A DNA stretch of 64,000 nt, from NCBI RefSeq assembly GCF_000340215.1, contig NW_006921541.1, positions 2,143,527-2,207,526 on the forward strand, written 5' to 3'. The notes under the pieces were generated by a model. The model searched no databases, was not told where the DNA came from, and was given only the letters and a program-made list of their open reading frames with translations. This document shows positions 10,921-22,529 of this stretch, piece by piece; the first letter of the stretch is position 1; the number at the start of each line of letters is the position of its first letter. Made by a program: the position numbers and the translations under genes. The DNA comes from Pseudocercospora fijiensis CIRAD86. Its lineage: Eukaryota > Ascomycota > Dothideomycetes > Mycosphaerellales > Mycosphaerellaceae.

Positions 10921-12012
10921 CATACCTAATTTATATCTTAGCAAGTTGCCAAGATCGTGCCTTAGGCAGCATAGCGGAAAACCGGTCGTAGCGCAATGCC
11001 GGTCCAAAATGTTAGGGGCACGCGATCACATTGCAGTCCCCTTATCATCGTGCTTGGATGTCCTACCAGCATTTCACCAGAGACCGTGGATTGTTGCTCA
11101 TCAGCCATCATATTAATATTAGATTCCTTGTAGCGCGTGCAAAGGCGGTCGTATTGTGTTGCAGCAATATCGTTGTCGCCCAAATGTGGGGGTTGCTTCG
11201 AGTTCGACCTCGTCGTTCGCCGAGTCCTGCCTTCACTTCATTCTTCATGCCTACCACACCTCCTTCCGCTGCTCTTTCTCTGCGCTCCAACGTCGGCCGA
11301 GCGCAAGATCTCGACATCGGGCCATTCATGCGCGATTGCGGTTGTGGTTGCGGTTGCGAAGCCATCGTCGAAGATATCTGCGTGCTGGGGCCGACAGCAG
11401 CGACTGGGAAGCAAGGTAGATGTGTCTAAGAGGAACAGAGAAGAAGCGGCACGTCAATCTTGACATGAAGAGCGTTTCATGTCAACGAACACATGGAGCC
11501 GATCGTAATATCAGAATGATCGACCTGGAGATTGTGGCTTGGCTTGGCAATCTGGCAACCAATACTGCAACAGCATCCTCCACACGTTCCGCCCCTCACG
11601 GTCTGATATCCCCTCAAATATCGATGCTCCAAACCAGCAGTGAAAGTCGTGGACATTCCACACAAGCGCTACTTCCAAAGTCATTGCAACAAGAATCCTC
11701 GGCGTTCAAACGCGGCGGACGGTCGAACAAGTGACCTGGTGTCTGGCCTGGAAGAGTCGTCCAAACAAAACCCCTCGAGCCTACCACACATCGTGATAGT
11801 CTCCCGCCGGCGTAACTAGCTCACCTATCGCCTCCGCCTTCGCCAGTGTTTCGAGGTATTCAGGTGACGGGCAACGGTGACATCGAGCAAGTACAGGCAA
11901 GAGAAAATTCCATTTCGACCACAATCGTCTCCATTTGAACCATGACCATATCTGTTCACGTGGACATATATCATCCCTCACACACCAAGCCTCCCCTCAC
12001 CTCCCTACCCAT
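10921..12012. other. Intergenic, 1.1 kb, nothing recognised
   Basis: Normal base composition returns at about 10,920. Overlapping short frames occur on both strands at 11,031-11,463 and 11,420-11,734, none with family features or convincing splice structure. This is the 3' flank of the next, minus-strand transporter gene. Confidence 0.55.
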
Positions 12013-13629
12013 CTAATACGCAAAAGCCAAAATACTCTCATCATCACTCTGCCGAATCTTCCTATTAATCTTCTTCAACCAGCCCCTCATAGCCCACGCC
12101 GCAGCGGCACAAAGCATCGACAAACCCGCACTCGCACCCATAGCAATCCCATAGCGCGGCTCATCAAAATCAGGCCACAGGTATGGCGTCCAGATGAAAC
12201 TGACGTTGGCGATAGTATTAACAATAGCCAAAGAACTAGCCTTCTTCTCCTTGGTCTGACCACAAGTCGCACTGGCCCAGCCGAGGATGATGGAGTTGAC
12301 GGCGTAGGTTCCGATGGCGAAGACGACCATGCCGAAGTATCGAGCGCCGGTGTTGAGCGTGGCGGCGCAGAGGACGAAACCGAAGATTGCGATGGCTTTG
12401 GCGACGGTTATGTGCCATGTTCGCTCGTTGTAGCGACCTGATGACCAGGACCATGCGATTGAGATTGCGCCTGCGATCATGTATGGGGGGCAGGTGAGGA
12501 CTAGCGTGACGGTTGTGGTGAAGCCGAGCGTTTTGACGGCGGTGGGGAAGAAGTTCTTGAAGCCGTTGGCGGCGAGATGCATGTGTTGCATGAATGCGAA
12601 GCTAGATATGAAGTTAGGATGCTGATGTTTTCAGTAGCGGATAACGGAGAACGAGAACGTACAGCCAAATTTTAGGATCCTTCGCCGCCTCTTTGAGACC
12701 CGCCCAGCTCGACGTCCCAGCTCTTGCGCCGACCTGATCAGCCAGGACACGGCTGTTGGCGAGCTCACGTTCTTCCGGTGTGAGCCAGCGTGTGCGAAGC
12801 GGGTCGTCTGGCAGGATGAAGCCCGAACCGAACGCAACAACAAAAGTCGCTGCGCCTTGGATGATGAAGAGCCACTGCCATCCCGCAAGGCCCCCCATTC
12901 CATGCATCTCGAAAATCCCGGCTGCGATGAGACCCGCGAAGGCAGTAGCCAAGATATTCCCGGTGTAGAGGATTGAGATTCGAGTCGCGATCTCCTTGCG
13001 CGTGTAGAAGATCCCAAGAATGTACAGTGCACCTGGATAGTACGGAGCTTCGACGACACCGAGAAAGAATCTTGTAAGCAGCAAGCCGGTGAAGTTGTGT
13101 GAGAGAGCGGTAAGACCAGAGACGATCGCCCAGAGAACCATGCACGAAGACATGTAATAACTCGGTCGCACTCGCGTGATCAACATGTTGGATGGCACTT
13201 GTCCGAGGATGTATCCGACGAAGAGAATCGACACGCAGGTTTGGTACTGGCTTCCTTCAAGCTTGGTGTCGTCCTCGAGCGAGCTGAGACGTGCGAGGGC
13301 AATGGCGTTGCGATCGAGGTAGTTGAGCCAATACATCAACCACAACCTTATACGTACTTGTCAGTATAAATGCTTCGCTTTCTTGAGTCTTGACCATGTC
13401 TTGTGCCCAGATTGAGGCTGACTGCCACTTACGTTGGCATGATATACCAATCAAGCTTCTTCACGAGCTTGATCTCCCTCGGGTCAGTCTTTTCCGCGGC
13501 ACCAGAGTAATCGATGCCCGCAGCCTGACGTTTCTCCGCATGCATCTTTTCAAAGTCGTTGGTTTGAGTTGGCGACAAGACCTCATCGTAGGTCACGCCG
13601 GTCTTCTCGTTCCCAACTTTGGCCGCCAT
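12013..13629 (-). CDS. MFS transporter, anion:cation symporter family
   Basis: A 489-residue membrane carrier in three exons: 13629-13433, 13346-12663 and 12601-12013. The 86-bp intron GTAAGT...ATAAG restores KKLDWYIMPTLWLMYWLNYL across the junction, and the 61-bp intron GTACGT...TCTAG restores KIWLFAFMQHMHLAANGF. Family marks are the LNYLDRNAIALARL first helix, VGYILGQVPSNMLITRVRP, FFLGVVEAPYYPGALYIL, WQWLFIIQGAATFVVAFGSG and the ILPDDPLRTRWLTPEER central loop. This is typical of the fungal Dal5/Tna1-like group with about 12 helices. Substrate is unknown. It is not the same gene as the transporter at 914-2624, being clearly divergent in sequence and intron positions. Third-position bases switch from A/C to G/T about 12,240. 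Confidence 0.92.
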
Positions 13630-15336
13630 CTTGGGACGACGAGGAAATTCTTAAGAAAGTGGAGAAGAAGAGTGGCGACTTGGGTTGAGTCTGGGAGAGC
13701 AGACCTGCGACTCTGACCTACCTCGCCTCCGCTGTACGACGGGGCCATGTCTTATAGAGCGGGCGTGAGGAGCGTGTGCTCAACTTTCAGCCGGTCGATT
13801 GTGTGCATGAAAGCCTTGTTCGAAGGCTTTCCATCTCCAGCAGCCAAGAACGCCATGTGTGGGGAGTAAGGCGAGTTGCTTCTCGCCCAGCAGTGGAACG
13901 TGGTAGCAAGCGTCTTGGAATGTTGCTTCTTGTACGCCGTGTACATGACAACCAAGCGATAGTTCTGATCACGCAAGTGGTAGTGCGTGCTCCCCAGCTT
14001 TGAACATGTACCGGTGGGCGGCAAGTGAAGGAAAGCGGTGGGCCGGTGGAGAGGCTGGAGTTCGTCCAAGGGGAGAGCGGTGCCAATGCTGCACTATGGC
14101 CAGAACAGATAGACGGCCGTCGTGCAACAGGAACTCGCATCACGAGACTGGACACTGGGTGGTCGCGTAGGGCTTGGCGACAAGTCACAAGAGAAGGTTG
14201 GCAAACAGGCAGTCTTGGAAGTGCGGAAGAAGTCGTGATAGACACATGATCGCTCCACAAGTCCAGAACAAAACATGTGCCTTCTCCAGGTGTTTGCCCC
14301 ACAGCGATATGCACTCCACAGATCAGGTCGCGTGTCAAACGAGGCGTTGGTGTCGCCCAGCAGTGTGGTTTTGTGGAGAGGCCTTGGCTGCAAGTAGGTA
14401 CCTGACGTCTCCTCCGCAGCCGAGCAGACATTCAACCGACCTGTCTTGTCTTGTGTTGCTTGGAAGACAATTGTAAGATTGACTTCTTCGATACGCAGCG
14501 CTAGAATGTCGGAAAGTTACCCATCATCATGCTGTTCGTTCCTCCGATGCGTCTTTGAAATGACTGCGCGAGGCGGTACATCTTCGTCTTCGTGATGACT
14601 TCTTCGTGATGACTGGAATTGAGGTCGTGGTGAAAGATCAGCCAGAGATTGCTTCCGGTCTATGCGTCGCAACTGCCCTGCGGACGTGGAGAGGGGAAAT
14701 GAATGTCGAGAGGGGAAATGAATGGCGCGTACATGGAAAAGAGAATATCACAAGCAGTTCGAAACATCAGACAGAACGTTCAAATGGAATGAGCGCGAAA
14801 TGGACTGTATTATATGATTGCGCGTGTCGCGACCACGGCCGACCTCGCAACCCAGCCGATGGCGAGATTGATCATTCTTGCCGGGAGAAATCTTGGCTCA
14901 TTCACTTCCAACGCCGGCAGAAGGTTTATAGCTACTCGGATCAGACTCGCTACGCTGCGATGTGACACCGACGATGTGTTATACAGACATGTGGACAACA
15001 AGATAGGTCTTGGAGATGCCCGGGTGACTTCTGAAAATGCCAGGCGAACATGCAACCCAGCTCCGCTCTTCGGCTTGTCCTCGAGGCTTTCATGATTGTT
15101 CACCAACTTATTAATAGCAGCTGTCTATTCGTTGTCTTCTTACATCTTGGACCCGCATCACATCTGTAGACCGGTCCTCCCATTCGAATGCATTCACCGT
15201 AATTCCATCGGAAATAAATGCTGCCAACTCGGCCGTTCGAGCGCTCGATCCTAGCCGGAGAGCTGCTGCCTGTAATAAACACTCTGGAACATAAATATAA
15301 AAGCTGTAAGTATATTTCCTCAATTCATCTTCATCT
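13630..15336. other. Intergenic, 1.7 kb, no gene seen
   Basis: This holds the promoter of the minus-strand transporter and the 3' flank of the next minus-strand gene. A 214-codon minus-strand frame at 13,787-14,431 is overlapped by open frames in other phases and its translation lacks any domain, signal peptide or hydrophobic pattern, so I treat it as chance. A short direct repeat of GAGAGGGGAAATGAATG occurs at about 14,690 and 14,709. Confidence 0.5.
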
Positions 15337-17518
15337 TCAAGAAACCATCACATTCCGAATGCCTTCCTTGCGGTGGTGAGAGAAGAAATTTCGCAGACTC
15401 AACGTGCGACTTGCTTTGGAACCATGTGTGGTGGGCTTTGTAGAGATGCTAGTCGGAGAAATATCGTTCGACGAGACCCAAGTCTTGTCCGCCCTGTGTG
15501 GACTTGGACTGTTTTCCCGCAGGCTTGCTTGTGATGGCGTTAGGGGACCAACGTCTTTTGGAAAGAGGCTGTGATTCCGGGAGCCCGGTCGTGGCTGGTC
15601 TTTGCTATTTCTGACAGGATTGCTCGAAAGATCCTGTTCGAGATCAGGAGTAAGATCTTTATCATGATCAGAAGCAACATCTTCACTTTGTCGCTGCTTT
15701 TCTGATGCATGAGCGGAGTCGACTGGACGGGAAACAGAGCTGCGAGGAGCGTGATTTGTGATCGGAGGCGCGTTTTTGAGCCTTCGAGAGAGTCGTCTGG
15801 AGAAACTGCTACTGAAGATCATTAGTCTTTGGGTCTCTGCGCCCCAAAAACAACCATACTTACCCTAGTGTGGCTGACTCCTTTCTCCCGAGCCCAGCGA
15901 ATTGCGTTTTTGTGTTCTTGGCATCACTGCTCACAGTAGTAGTGACAGTACTAGACCCGACCGGCTTTCTGGGTATTGTTCTGCGCTCCGATTCCTGGTT
16001 TGTCGGGTTTGCGCCGAAACTTCTTGAACGTCTGAAGCGTTTCTTTTCGGTAGCCGAAGTCATCATGCGAGCACCATCATGACTTTGCGATCTGTGGGGC
16101 TTCTTCGCTGGGAATCGGCCGGATTGACTGCCGTCTGGGGGATGGCTGCGCAGTCCGTCGGAATGACGCAGAAAATCTGCAAGATCTCTCATACTTCGTC
16201 TCTGGTGTGTGCGTTCATCTGGTGGCCGTGTGGCTGTCTGCGGTCGTAGTGGGCTGCCACGGCCATTGACATTACTCCTGGATCCCGGAGTCGGGATACG
16301 TTGCCGAGGTTGCTCATATCTGGTCTCGAAAGGCACGGGATGAGGCTTTGAATTCGCAGTCTGCGATGCGGCAGCACCTGTAGATGGCTCTTTCGGGAGA
16401 GGCTTGTCCAACCATGGTCCTGGCTTGCGATATACGGTTGAATTTTTCGCAGCAAACTTGGATCGCAGGGGCGACGAGGCGACTGACGACTTTGAAGGTT
16501 GTCGCATCGTAGGTGAGACTGTGTTGCTTTGCGGCTTGTTGCGTCGGCTTGCCGCAGCGGCGTGCTTCGAGATCTCACTAATTGTGGATTCTAGGGTAGC
16601 CAAACTGTGCCGCAAATTCTTGCTTTTTGTCTTCAGGTCCTTGAGATATTTGTCCCAGCCTTGCTCGTTTCCTCGCATTGCCGCAAATACTTCGGAGATA
16701 TCAGAGTCACCGGTAGGCCAGCGACCTTCGATCTGGGTGAGATAGTAACTCAGTTCTTGTGTAGATCTGAGACCATTTTCGATGTCGAACACTGCTGCGT
16801 TCATAGCCTTTGCGGTTTTCTCGATAATCTTTTCAATCTTCTCATTGCCAGCCAGTAGCTCCGTCCGAAACTTCTTCTCGTCCAGCATGACTTCAAAGAC
16901 ATCCATGTGTTGCATGGGCAGTCTGAGATAGCGCACTCGTTCCTCAATATCTTTAATGGCCAAATCAAAGTCGTCCGACGTGCTCTCCAAAAAGCTGTCG
17001 ACCTCGTTGACGTGACTTTGCAGTATACGGACCACCTCTTCGTTGGACTTGGCCTGTCCTTCCATTAACAGATGCAGCCCAAAGACGACCTGTGCCATGA
17101 GCTTTACGAATGGGTGGTATTTGGCGCCAGGCTTGTGCTTCCATCTTGTGCCAGCTCCTTCGAAGCGCTCCGCGTCGAGCAGTCTGCGACGTCTCATGTC
17201 AGCGTCGGGATGGGCGTCAGAACTGGAGTCCTGCGCGTTCTGCATCGATTCCACAATCGACTCCTCAAATGCTCCTTGAAATGATGGGACGGGGTGTTTG
17301 GGAGGCGCCATGACCACGGATTCGGATTCGTCGTCTTCATCGTCCGCGCCTTCTCCTTGAGCCGACAGAGAGTGAAACTCGTCTTCGCTGCTCTCGGTCG
17401 CATGCTGGGCTGCCATGCCTTGCGAGGTCCCAGCGCTTCTCGCGCCCAGAAAAGGAGGCGTTCCAACCTGACGCAGTGGTAGCAGTTCCTTCCTGACTCG
17501 CCGAAAGTGGATGGCCAT
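15337..17518 (-). CDS. Conserved-looking hypothetical protein with central helical region and Ser/Arg/Pro-rich tail
   Basis: A 709-residue protein from two exons, 17518-15864 and 15811-15337. The 52-bp intron GTAAGT...TTCAG joins ESATLG to SSFSRRLSRRL. I do not recognise a family. The N-terminus MAIHFRRVRKELLPLRQVG is basic, followed by an acidic Ser/Glu stretch. A predicted helical region follows (about residues 130-330, FVKLMAQVVFGLHLLMEGQ through the HAAAASRRN boundary) with heptad-like patterning. The remaining half is low-complexity and rich in Ser, Arg, Pro and Lys with many RRS/RS pairs. No signal peptide or membrane helix is visible. The coiled-coil core with a disordered phosphorylatable tail suggests a cytoplasmic or cortical scaffold, which is only inference. 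It is divergent from the next gene across 938 bp. Confidence 0.75.
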
Positions 17519-18456
17519 GCAAGCTTTGCATATGGGCTGAAGCTTCGACGGGGCTCAGATGGATGCCGTATGGGGACGATGTCCTCGCTGGCACAAGTAT
17601 GTCAACGACGAATGGGGTTCAGGCTAGCGGCGAGCTGGCGGAGGCAGACGGAGGCGGATGGGGTGATGGCATGGCGGAGGCGGAGGCGGAGGCGGAGGCA
17701 GATTACGGTGTCGCACACGAGCAGCAGCAAGCTGGAGGTGAGGAGGGGAGAGGAGCTACTGCGTGTCGTGTTTCACGATGTGCACATCATGGCAAGGATG
17801 GCAGCGCAGTGCCGTGCCGTGCAGTGCTGTGCAGCTGTGCTCGCTCGCTCGCTCGCTCAGCCGAGTCGGTCCTTCCGGAGCCATGAGCGTGCTAGCGAGC
17901 GCCCTCGAGCGCTGGGTGTGGAGGTCCAATTATTAATAAGGATCAGCAAGTGGTGGATGAGTGTTCGTCCAAAGGGCATCTTCTCGTTGTTAGAGGCATC
18001 GGCAAATCTAGACCGCACATGGGATGATCAAAGGTCAATCTCTCTGCCACGTTCTGAGCCGGCATCTTGGTCAGGAGATGTTCGTCCACCCTTGCAGATC
18101 GGAGAGTGCCAAGGCTCGCCGAGGGATTACTGGAGCGCAAAACACCCAACGCCGCATCACGTGTACATCGCGCTCCATCGCGGGCATTGACCCCGGGCCG
18201 AGCCAGCCTTTCCCTTTCCCTTTCGAAGCTCAGCGGAAGGCGAGAGCAAGGAGTCCGCGCGACACCACTCCATCGCTGCTGCCGCCGCCGCCGCCAAAGT
18301 GCGACGGTATTACGACAGGCCCTGTTTCAGTGCTGCTGCTGCTGCATGCTCTCGTAACTCGCGCGCGCACCTCGCCTCCGAGCGACTGATTTCGCCTCTG
18401 CAGCTCAACACGCACCGCTGAGCTCAGCCGCCTCTCACAACGCGCCGGCACGCGTC
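17519..18456. promoter_or_regulatory. Divergent intergenic region with several microsatellites
   Basis: This 938-bp stretch separates two genes transcribed away from each other, so it holds both promoters. Simple repeats are dense: GGAGGC at about 17,670-17,700, GCTC at about 17,841-17,858, CCG at about 18,280-18,296 and TGC at about 18,331-18,346. Frames up to 227 codons occur only because of this low complexity. No TATA box or known factor site was recognised. Confidence 0.5.
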
Positions 18457-19446
18457 ATGTCTAATCCAAACGTTGATCACCACTTTGAAGGTGACAGCAA
18501 GCTGCTGAACGCGACTTTCAATCCTCGCGCTGAAGTCCGGTCCGCCCTGCTTGCTCTGCAGAAGGAATTGGCGCGCATAGAGGGCCAGCCGGTGCAGGTC
18601 ACCGCCGAAATCAAGTTCAACGTGTCAGGCCTGAACGCCAAGGAGCACGTCTATTCCGTCAATGTGACAGATGCGCACTTTGATGCTGCAGTCTTTGCCC
18701 GGAACAAGGCATCGGCCAGACGCTCAGGAAATGCATCGGCCAGCTCTCCGGGAAATCCAACATCACTGCGAAGCGCTCTCGAAGCCGAAGACGGCGCGGA
18801 GAGCAGACCCTTGAAACGTGTGCGCACAGATGGCGACGATGCTGCACTATCTGCCACTCTACGAAATGGCACTTTATCCGAAGAGGCTACGAGTCAGAAA
18901 GTCGACGAAGTCTTGAACATTATCAAAGGCTGGCGTGACGAGTGGAAAGCCCAAGGCGGCTGGCTCTTCGACACTCTCAACACAGTCAACAAAGGCGAGA
19001 AAGACATCCAGAACGCCATCGAGAAGAAGCTCGAGACTGTCCAAGATGTACTAGGACAATCTATAAACTCAGCCACTGCATCGACAATGTCCGAGCTGTC
19101 GAATATCACCAAATTATTGCCCTGGTTGGAACACTGTCGAAAGACCAATGCCGACAAGGTGCAAGCGCGTGAAGAGAAATGGCGCTCGAGCAGTGCCTCA
19201 TTCCACGATCAAGCTCGGCGAGAAAGGGAGGAGGCCGAGAAGCGATTCGAGGAAAAGCTGGAGGCTCAACGGCGATTGTTGATCAAAGTCGCAGAGGCGA
19301 ATGGAATTGACATTGATGAAGACGATCAGCGGAGCGACGTCTCACTTGGCGAGCAACTGACCGCAGAGCTCAACTCTGAGGCCTTGCGAGCCGAGCGTGA
19401 CTCGAGAAATTTGGCAAGCCACGCACATATTACTATCGACGATTGA
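18457..19446 (+). CDS. Hypothetical coiled-coil protein with nuclear-localisation-like motif
   Basis: A single-exon gene of 329 residues beginning MSNPNVDHHFEGD. I do not recognise a named family. The N-terminal 80 residues look folded (alternating pattern around VTAEIKFNVSGLNAKEHVYS). Residues about 85-115 are Ser/Ala-rich, followed by PLKRVRTDGDD, which resembles a basic nuclear signal. A helical middle follows (VDEVLNIIKGWRDEWKAQGG), then a strongly charged coiled coil near residues 250-285 (ARREREEAEKRFEEKLEAQR). It ends in an acidic tail. Its stop is only 53 bp from the stop of the convergent D-serine dehydratase gene, so the 3' untranslated regions probably overlap. Confidence 0.78.
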   Translation: MSNPNVDHHFEGDSKLLNATFNPRAEVRSALLALQKELARIEGQPVQVTAEIKFNVSGLNAKEHVYSVNVTDAHFDAAVFARNKASARRSGNASASSPGNPTSLRSALEAEDGAESRPLKRVRTDGDDAALSATLRNGTLSEEATSQKVDEVLNIIKGWRDEWKAQGGWLFDTLNTVNKGEKDIQNAIEKKLETVQDVLGQSINSATASTMSELSNITKLLPWLEHCRKTNADKVQAREEKWRSSSASFHDQARREREEAEKRFEEKLEAQRRLLIKVAEANGIDIDEDDQRSDVSLGEQLTAELNSEALRAERDSRNLASHAHITIDD

Positions 19447-19499
19447 CATGGCTGAAGCTGAAGTCATAACCAACATCCCTCAACATCCGCACACGGCGC

Positions 19500-20961
19500 T
19501 TACCAACCACGCCACCGAACCCATACATCTTCGACCCTTTCTGCATCGGCCTTGTCCGAATCAACCACAAGATACCAACCGAAGCTTACACCGGCTATGC
19601 AAGCGTGGTTTGGCCAGACAAGCAATTTCTCGCCCACCTTCACGTCTCGAAACTTGTCTCGGGAGCCCTCCCAGGTGAGCATACCGTGTTCTTGCGCAAT
19701 TCTGCCCACGATCCACCCAGTCTTGTCAGCTTCCGGATCGTAGATCTGACCTGACTCCTGGGGCCAAGAAGTCACCACGCCCCAACCAGGGTAGCTCTTG
19801 CAAGCTTCTCGACCAAAGACGATACCACCTGCAGCAACGAGGGCTTCAGGCTTCTCGCCACGGTCGGTGTACACACTGGCCACTTCCGTCAATATTCGGA
19901 ATCCAAGATCCTTGAAAGAAAGTAGACTCTTTTCAGGCTCATTAGCGGAGTGCTGGGGTCTCGCTCTCGTGGCTAGCTGCTGCATGTCCATAACCGGATA
20001 GACTCCCGCATGGAACTCGACTTCAAATGATTGTCCAATCTTGTCAATCGAATCTCGATACTGCTGTGCTCCCTCATCGTTCGACTCCAAAAGATTCTGA
20101 ATGGCAGTCGTGGTTGGAGAAGCGCCAAGGGAAAGCACAACCTTTCCGGCCTGGGGGTCTTGACTGAATTCCGCACCGGCACTCTTCAAGAAGGACACTG
20201 CACCTTCTTGCAAGCCAAGCAGCTCCTCAGACATGGCCTTCAACGCCTCCTCGGGACTTGACACGCCATAGGAACTACCCATATGCGTGTACAGTCCCTT
20301 CAACGTCACTTTCTTGGCAGCCGCCAAAGCATAAGCAATATCAGCCAATTGCTTCGACTCTGCAGGCACGCCCTCTCGATGGTATCCCGTGTCAATGTTC
20401 ACGAATACAGGGATCTTGCCTGGCCAGACGGCGTCCTCAATTGTCTCGAGCAATTTGACATGATCCGGATGATCAACAAAGAGGCCAACGGTCCCTGGTC
20501 CAAGAAGTCGCGTCACGATGGCCAATCGAGGTATCGCCGAAGGGCATACAGGAAGTCCATAGAGAATATTGACGTCCTTGCCAGCGTTCACGCATTCATG
20601 TAACCAAGGAACCAGACCCTCGACTTCTGCTATGGTGGAAGCAACGAGTTTCACCGACTTGCTTGTCTTTCCGACTTGCAGTTCTGTGAGCTCCGTCGTC
20701 TGCGAGAAATTTCATATTAGCACGTAGACAAAAGAAATTGTCTTTTCGAATCATGTGATCGATCACCTTGTGGGTCTTTACATGTGCACGAAATCCAACT
20801 TGCAACTTCTCTACCGTATCAAGCATCAATTTGCAGTTTCGTCTGATGACTGCTGCGTCTAGAATTGCTGCGGGTGCTTGAATGTCTTTGACATGTTTCC
20901 CGATGTAGTGGAGCTTCAGGGCGGATGGTGAGGGGGATGGGTAGAGGAATTGTGTCTCCAT
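19500..20961 (-). CDS. DSD1: D-serine dehydratase / D-threonine aldolase-like PLP enzyme
   Basis: A fold-type III pyridoxal-phosphate enzyme that in yeast (Dsd1) converts D-serine to pyruvate and ammonia with zinc. Exons 20961-20767 and 20699-19500 give 464 residues. The 67-bp intron GTGATC...CGCAG falls just after the PLP-lysine motif HVKTHK (residues 60-65) and rejoins TTELTELQVG. Other signs are PAAILDAAVIRRNC at the start of the alanine-racemase-like barrel, VFVNIDTGYHREG, LYTHMGSSY, VLSLGASPTT, EFHAGVYPVMDMQQ and the zinc-binding WPNHAC motif with His430 and Cys432. All catalytic features appear intact. Close relatives include D-threonine aldolases, so substrate preference is inferred. 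It is divergent from TAN1 across 404 bp. Confidence 0.93.
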
Positions 20962-21365
20962 TGCTGCTCTTCGTCTGATTGCGATGCTAATATGATGATC
21001 TTTGACTTGCGGTGTTTGTATTCTTTGCGCGATATGGAGATGATTCGCATCACATTCATCACGAAACTTGTTGAAGAGACTAGCTTCGCCGTAGGGCGTG
21101 ACGTTGGCCGCTCTTGCCGGTGGTCATTGGATGAAGACAATGCAGATTGTGCGTTAAGAGCTCTCCTTGCCGAAAATTGTATCTCACATTGTTATGGGGT
21201 AACTTTTTTAGGTAAGAGATTGTACATGTGAACTTGAAGTGGGATGTTTCCTGGTTGTTGTGACCCTCAGGCACGAATCCCACCAGTTTTGCGCCGACGA
21301 GGTCCGATTTCTGAACGCCGCCTTTCACGAAAAGTCAACCACGAGGCGCATCGGATTTGAGAGTG
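20962..21365. promoter_or_regulatory. Divergent promoter between DSD1-like gene and TAN1
   Basis: A 404-bp head-to-head spacer. It must hold both core promoters. No TATA box, poly(dA:dT) tract or recognised factor site stands out. The sequence has ordinary composition with no sign of RIP. Confidence 0.5.
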
Positions 21366-22529
21366 ATGGCCGACACACATAAGCGAAAGGCGAACGACGC
21401 CGTCGGAGGCGCAGAGAAGAGGGTCAAGGTGCTTCTTGTTCCGGTCCACTCAATGAAACCGCGAGCTCATTTGAGAACAGAGCAAAAAGCAATGGCGAGT
21501 GCCAAAGAAAGGCGAGAATGGCTTCCAGCAGGCCAAGAACACGATACAGCCTGGCGATAGTGGCATTTGGGTCTCATGCGACAAAGGCAGAGAGAACAAG
21601 TGTATACACGAGGTCATGGACCTGTTCGGTGAATATGCAGAACGCCTCTACCCACAAGCTCAGCATGTCGCGGCCGACAATGAGACAGCCGAAGGAGGTG
21701 ACGTCGCTGCGGAAAACAAGGACGACAGCATCACGGCCAATATCGAAGATGAAATCAAGGCCGAAGTTCGTGACATTAGGAAGCCTTCAACACCAGGGCT
21801 GTTCACGCCTATCATGTTGAACGTGCCATGCGGTCAGTATTGCGCTTGCGCAGGTGGAAATCTGAAGGGTCACTGACGGATTGGCAGTTGTCTTCTTCAA
21901 GACGAGCCATCCCGTGGAAGCAGTATCTTTCGTCAAGACAATTTGCGAAGATGCTCTCAAAGACAGTAGCCACAAGCGAACCAGGTTCGCAAAGCGACTG
22001 TCGCCGATGACACTTGTGGGCCGAGCAAGTACGGAAGGTCTTGACAAGGTGGCCGCTGAAGTTTTGAAACCGCACTTCCACCAAGAACCATTCAAAAAGC
22101 GAAAGGTCGGTCCTGATGCCCAACTGTGCGCCAAGACGTTGTAGACGGCAGCACGAGCATCCTCCTATGGCATGGCTGACACAGAATCGGGTATAGTTCG
22201 CTATTCGGCCAACCATACGCAATCATACCGCATTAACCCGGGACGCCGTGATCAAACAAGTTGCTTCGATCGTTGGCCCGGGGCACCAAGTCGATTTGAA
22301 TCACTACGAGTTGCTGATCGTGGTGGAAGTATATCAAGTATGTGGTCGTGGCTTGCATTGAGTGACGGATGCATTTGGCAGGTCGGCGCTTTTGCAGCGC
22401 TATGGCTAATCATTTTCGCAGAACATTTGCGGTGTCAGTGTCCTCGATGACAGCTTCGAACGACTGAAACGCTACAATATATCCGAAATCTTCGAGCCGA
22501 CTCCAAAGGGACAGGATGTCAAGAAGTGA
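21366..22529 (+). CDS. TAN1: THUMP-domain tRNA acetylation factor TAN1
   Basis: Tan1 is the tRNA-binding adaptor that lets the acetyltransferase Kre33/NAT10 form N4-acetylcytidine in the D-arm of tRNA-Ser and tRNA-Leu. The gene has five exons (21366-21428, 21481-21832, 21888-22105, 22197-22337, 22422-22529; introns 52, 55, 91 and 84 bp) encoding 293 residues, matching the family's roughly 290. Splicing restores SKKQWRVPKKGENGFQQ, GDSGIWVSCDKGRENKC, the VPCVVFFKT junction, RFAKRLSPMTLVGRAS, FAIRPTIRNHTALTRD, then YELLIVVEVYQ joined to NICGVSVLDDSFERLKRYN. The THUMP fold spans about residues 130-260. ATG at 21366 is chosen over an upstream in-frame TTG. The N-terminus is basic (MADTHKRKAND). 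Confidence 0.95.

Noticed and set aside
13787..14431. A 214-codon minus-strand frame
   Set aside because: Frames in other phases and on the plus strand are equally open here, and the translation has no domain, signal peptide or helix pattern.
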